The notes under the pieces are model-generated. The model saw only the letters and a program-made list of their open reading frames with translations. It searched no databases and was not told the origin of the DNA. Below, one piece after another: positions 61,601 through 64,000 of a stretch of 64,000 nucleotides of DNA. Each line of letters begins with the position of its first letter. Positions within the stretch are counted from its first letter, which is position 1. The position numbers and the translations under genes were made by a program. Source of the DNA: CAYTAU01 sp964442075 (GTDB lineage Bacteria > Bacteroidota > Bacteroidia > Bacteroidales > CAYTAU01); the NCBI GenBank assembly GCA_964442075.1, contig CAYTWH010000005.1, positions 62,001 through 126,000 of the forward strand. The letters run 5' to 3'.

Positions 61601-63516
61601 CCTGATAATGAATGATTAATAGTAACATTTCCTGATGCATCAGTTAATCCTGCAAAAGGTTGTGGGTCGCCGGCTTTATAAAGCGAAACCAAAGCATTTT
61701 CAAAAGGGCTTCCACTTACTATAATTTGTGTTGTATATGTGCCGGGAGGTACAATAGGATTTGTAATAGTAATTGCTTTTGGAGCTTCGGTTCTTACCTG
61801 AAATGATGGGTCTCCAAATACTATCCATGTTTTATATGTGTCCCAGTCTTCAGTATTCGATGCTTCAGAAATCATTAAAGCAGCAGCATTAAAAGTAATA
61901 GAACCAAAAGTTGTTTTTCCATAAGTAGTAGATGTTCCGCTACCTGATCCTGTGCTGTAATTGTACCCTTGAGTTAAAACATCATTAGCATAATCCTGTC
62001 CCCTCATAGGTGGGTTCCAAGGTTGATTTATTGAAGACATCCAAGCTCCAATTGCACCACCATCAGACTTTTTAAGCCAAGCTTCTGCAAAACAATCTGT
62101 TCCATTATGAAATTCACCAACAATACAGGCTACTGAAAAAATAAAAGGTAACTTGCTTCCGTTTGTAGAAGAATTAATATTTGTGTTTGAATATCCACTG
62201 GTTACCCAATAATCATGATCTCCATGTCCACAATAATTAATTACACTTAAACCGGCATTAACATAATTAGCGACTGTTGTAGATGTTGGGGAGCCATAGG
62301 CTTCTTGTACTGTAGTATATGTGAAAGGAAGTAATTTATAATCTTTAATTACATCCACTTGTTCATAATCGTCCTCACTATCATCTCCTGGTCCGTCATT
62401 TCCTCCAATACCCAAACCATAAGAATACCATGTTCCTGCAGTTTCGGGGTCTCTTTCATAAGCAATTGTTTTATTAGCCTGGGTTGTAACATGCGTGGTT
62501 GTTGAAGCAGAAAATCGTCCAATTATAATGTCATGATAATCATCGGTGCCAACAACACAACCAAGCATTGGGTCCATTGCTCCGTTTTGTGTTGTTCCCA
62601 GATCTGAAGAAATATCTGCATAATCGCCAACAATTAAAACATATAATATGTCGTTATTGGAATCATAAGCATTTTGAATAGTAGTTTTTGCATTTGTACC
62701 TGTTGATAATTGTGTTTCATGAACAGTATATCCCATTTCTTTTTTCCAAGTAATCCATGGCTGAATAACTGTTGCATCGCGCGAAGTGTAAAGCACAAGT
62801 ATTTCGCCATATTCGTCAATTTCATTTGTCCATTTAGTATGATATTCCTTATAGTTTATAAAAATTGAATTGTATATTGAAGGCATTTCACGAACAACCT
62901 TGGTGTTAACATTAGTAATTGGATTAATTACCGGAGTATTATTTTCAACTACTCTTAATGTTATATTTTTGTAAACTCTTAATTTATTTTGTACGGGATT
63001 GTATTGAAAAGGATAAACATAAATATTTTCACCCCTTACATCTCGCAAAATATAAGGCTCAGTATTGTTAAATAGTTCAGTAGGATACCATTCATCAACA
63101 ATTGAGGCAGGGTCTATTTGATAAGGAATTGTTGAGGGGTCTTGATTTCTGTAAATAACACCTCTTGACGGAAGCATTGGGTAATTAATATCAATGTCTT
63201 CATATTGTATATCAACTATTTCTATTGTTACGTTTTTATCATTTGGCAATTGAACCGAAGCATTTAAAAATGGTAATTCTGCCCAACCTTGTTTTTTTGT
63301 TGTAACACCATTATCAAAAATTAAATTTGAATATGTTACTCCATTTTTAACAATATCGTTTAGCGAGTAATTATTAACTTGAAAATTAACTGTAAATTCA
63401 TTAGTTTGTGTTTGTTTATAACTAACATTGTAATCTTTTACCTCTCTTGCATTAATACTTATACTTGTAAAGAAAAACAAGATTGAAACAATAAAAATTA
63501 GATTTTTTGATTTCAT
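58639..63516 (-). CDS. Gingipain-like C25 cysteine protease with PKD, adhesin and Ig-like modules and T9SS sorting domain
   Basis: 1625 aa. Signal peptide 1-23; propeptide to about 225; C25 domain about 235-585 with H431 (VINYCGHGDHDYW) and C464 (FIFSVACIVGEFHNG), 33 residues apart as in RgpB (His211, Cys244). Then a carboxypeptidase-regulatory-like strand block about 590-660, PKD domains at about 665-748 and 753-835, a cleaved-adhesin domain about 838-1025 (DDWLMSPQITLGTNSSVSLW), a third PKD at about 1030-1113, four Ig-like repeats about 1115-1464, a fourth PKD at about 1468-1540, and the sorting domain from VEIYPNPTSGL to the C-terminus. It is secreted by T9SS and held on the surface. A -7 element is TATATTTG at 63600-63607. 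Confidence 0.93.
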   Translation of the reverse strand: MKSKNLIFIVSILFFFTSISINAREVKDYNVSYKQTQTNEFTVNFQVNNYSLNDIVKNGVTYSNLIFDNGVTTKKQGWAELPFLNASVQLPNDKNVTIEIVDIQYEDIDINYPMLPSRGVIYRNQDPSTIPYQIDPASIVDEWYPTELFNNTEPYILRDVRGENIYVYPFQYNPVQNKLRVYKNITLRVVENNTPVINPITNVNTKVVREMPSIYNSIFINYKEYHTKWTNEIDEYGEILVLYTSRDATVIQPWITWKKEMGYTVHETQLSTGTNAKTTIQNAYDSNNDILYVLIVGDYADISSDLGTTQNGAMDPMLGCVVGTDDYHDIIIGRFSASTTTHVTTQANKTIAYERDPETAGTWYSYGLGIGGNDGPGDDSEDDYEQVDVIKDYKLLPFTYTTVQEAYGSPTSTTVANYVNAGLSVINYCGHGDHDYWVTSGYSNTNINSSTNGSKLPFIFSVACIVGEFHNGTDCFAEAWLKKSDGGAIGAWMSSINQPWNPPMRGQDYANDVLTQGYNYSTGSGSGTSTTYGKTTFGSITFNAAALMISEASNTEDWDTYKTWIVFGDPSFQVRTEAPKAITITNPIVPPGTYTTQIIVSGSPFENALVSLYKAGDPQPFAGLTDASGNVTINHSLSGTIKLTVTGFNLDTYNQDVVISSPIPPTADFIADQTNVTAGTTVNFTDTSTDFPTSWDWTFAGGTPGTSTDQNPSIQYDTPGVYDVTFIATNGSGSDTETKTGYITVTAVSTPPVADFVASTTTVVVNQSIDFTDLSTNLPTSWDWTFTGGTPGSSTDQNPSNITYNTVGTYTVTLEATNSFGSDTETKVAYITVVEDPAFSMDFEACNDFSVLFDPWTVNDVGGGEQDYGMNDYDFTGEDDYQAFVAFNPSLTTPTASGDAALQPHGGDRFGACFNEVTASAPNDDWLMSPQITLGTNSSVSLWVKTYKDDWGLERYRIGISTTNNDPASFTIISAGTYEEAPATWTQINFDISAYDGQDIYFGINCVSSDAFLFMVDDIEINTTTTAIIYPTAEFVASSTNICVGESVTFTNQSVDADTYAWTFTGGTPSISTTTNPTITYNTAGTYQVQLIATNSTGGSDTEVKTSYIIVEAILPVDVTINASTTAICIGDNVDFTSVPTNEGTTPAYQWQVNGSNVSTGSTYSSTTLNDGDVVTCILTSSETCNYGPATSNSITMTVASSLPASVSITGNNTICAGETVVIDASPTNEGTSPTYEWFVNGSSVGNSNPTYTSTSLADGDVITCQLTSSLSCATGNPATSNSVTMVVSANLPVDITIAGNNTICSGENVIFTTTTTNGGTTPAYQWQINGSNVGTGGTYSSTTLNDGDIVTCILTSSETCNDGPATSNSITIAVTASLPVDVIIAGNNTICAGDNAAFTASPSNGGTTPAYQWQINGSNVGTGNTYSSTTLNDGDIVSCILTSSEPCVTNNPATSNSLTITVTEQPTANFGYSTNFLNVNFVNSSTNAVSYHWNFGDGNTTTMPDPTHTYATDGTYNVTLIVTNACGSDTIIISITVVGVSIADEPKLSDVEIYPNPTSGLITIDLHNKHIDKLQIFDVVGKLQYSKVKLNNITKLNLNKLNKGVYFIKLFGDNRSLVYKIVLN
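59125..60174 (-). repeat. Four tandem Ig-like modules in the C25 protease gene
   Basis: Four near-identical modules of about 87 codons encode units with the pattern I-C-x-G-[ED]-[NT]-V...PAYQWQ[IV]NGSNV...SSTTLNDGDVVTC. The first, third and fourth are more alike than the second, as if shuffled by recombination. Confidence 0.85.
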
Positions 63517-63943
63517 AATGGCTTGGATTTTAATTAATAATTTTAAAGTAAATCAGTAAATCACCTTATTTAGCATGTGTGATTTCCCTTACTAACCTAC
63601 AAATATAATAAATTTTTTCATCAAATAGCAACTTTAATGAGAATTGTAGAGTCATAAACACAATTTATTATGTATGCAAAACGCACACAAAATTTGTTTA
63701 AGATACATATTTACATTAGTATATATGATATGGGATAGAATAGTGTTTTGGAACCAAAGTAGTGTAAATTATTAAAAAAACCCGATAAGAATGATCAAAT
63801 CGATTTAAAATTTATGTGATCCAGTCAGGATTATTCTATGATCCTTTGTGCTCCGAATTACGAAAAGAAAGCATATTCTCTTAGAGAACAATATAATTTT
63901 TTATTTGCTTGCTTATTCAAATTTCATTTGAAACGCAGAAAAT
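63517..63943. other. Intergenic region between the C25 protease and the window-edge tRNA
   Basis: AT-rich, no gene-like frame. It holds the protease -7 element and a 17-base copy of the tRNA 3' end at 63816-63832 (GTGATCCAGTCAGGATT). Nothing else is recognisable. Confidence 0.5.
63600..63607 (-). promoter_or_regulatory. Bacteroidota -7 element (TATATTTG)
   Basis: Matches TAnnTTTG on the coding strand, about 84 bases before the ATG at 63516. A TTG is 21 bases upstream, 2 more than ideal. Confidence 0.45.
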
Positions 63944-63982
63944 AAAGAAAGCCTATCACTACGTGATAAACTTTCCTTTTTT
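63944..63982. terminator. Bidirectional hairpin downstream of the tRNA-like end
   Basis: TATCACTACGTGATA forms the core, with AAAG/CTTT outer arms and a T-run on both strands. Its place directly after the tRNA 3' end fits termination of a minus-strand tRNA transcript. Confidence 0.75.
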
Positions 63983-63984
63983 AG

Positions 63985-64000
63985 TGATCCAGCCAGGATT
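63985..64000 (-). tRNA. Probable 3' end of a tRNA gene cut by the window edge
   Basis: On the minus strand the sequence reads AATCCTGGCTGGATCA: the last three T-loop bases, a five-base T-stem strand CCTGG, a seven-base acceptor strand CTGGATC and discriminator A. CCA is not encoded. Only these 16 bases are visible, so the anticodon is unknown. The following terminator supports the call. Confidence 0.5.

Noticed and set aside
63816..63900. A complete tRNA gene next to the 17-base tRNA-like copy
   Set aside because: The bases beyond the 17-base match do not form D, anticodon or T arms.

Overview
The window is a low-GC, gene-dense stretch of a Bacteroidota chromosome, probably Bacteroidales-like and from a draft or metagenomic assembly. 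The evidence is direct: several secreted proteins end in a type IX secretion (T9SS) sorting domain (YPNP start), there is a PorZ-type T9SS protein, a TonB-dependent receptor paired with a DUF4249 lipoprotein, GWxTD, DUF4292, DUF4301 and YfhO families, a short primary sigma factor of 287 aa, and the Bacteroidota -7 promoter element TAnnTTTG in front of many first genes. Two runs of exactly 100 N (41565-41664 and 56136-56235) are assembly joins. Each is flanked by the same 55 bases on both sides, and removing one 55-base copy plus the Ns restores one open frame through rpsA and through a hybrid histidine kinase.

Layout. 1-14.3 kb: an edge-cut two-domain NTF2-like secreted protein, a large FAD/Fe-S dehydrogenase (YdiJ type), porZ-recO-yfhO, a methyltransferase/glycosyltransferase pair, an ACP phosphodiesterase-like gene, a DUF4870-like membrane protein and DUF4301. 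14.3-26.1 kb: small secreted proteins, a GT4 glycosyltransferase, a degenerate E1-alpha-like gene, the run ABC-F > GNAT > GWxTD > rlmB, and a TonB receptor with its DUF4249 partner. 26.1-31.8 kb: a nucleotide-sugar operon wbpD > wbpB > wbpA > galE > rfbB > cpsB-type phosphatase. 31.9-38.2 kb: a C10 peptidase with a sorting domain, then TPR lipoprotein > DUF4292 > EnvC behind a well-formed promoter. 38.2-44.9 kb: housekeeping core (RNase Z, STAS protein, rpsA, rpoD, rho). 45-50.6 kb: a propeller-sensor SpoIIE phosphatase, dipeptidase E and a thioredoxin-fold protein. 50.6-53.2 kb: an accessory patch with two 21-bp tandem repeat arrays, one complete downstream gene (K-D-Y-I-P type), a 21-codon relic of that gene, a LamG protein and a DUF4177-like small protein. 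53.2-58.4 kb: a leucine-rich/MORN protein, the hybrid kinase and a MORN/YwqK-like protein. 58.6-63.5 kb: a 1625-aa gingipain-like C25 protease. The window ends in what looks like the 3' end of a tRNA.

How the parts fit. T9SS cargo (C25 and C10 proteases, LamG protein), a T9SS attachment-complex gene (porZ) and three enzymes of the Wbp diacetamido-uronic acid pathway occur together. In Porphyromonas gingivalis that pathway supplies the sugar that links T9SS cargo to surface LPS, so this neighbourhood may make, export and anchor surface proteases. The aminotransferase step (WbpE) is not in the window. The SpoIIE phosphatase and the STAS protein could form a partner-switching pair. The most unusual structure is the repeat-led cassette at 50.6-53.1 kb, where two arrays of different sequence share a 21-bp period and a heptad pattern and each sits just upstream of the same gene type, once intact and once reduced to its 3' tail.
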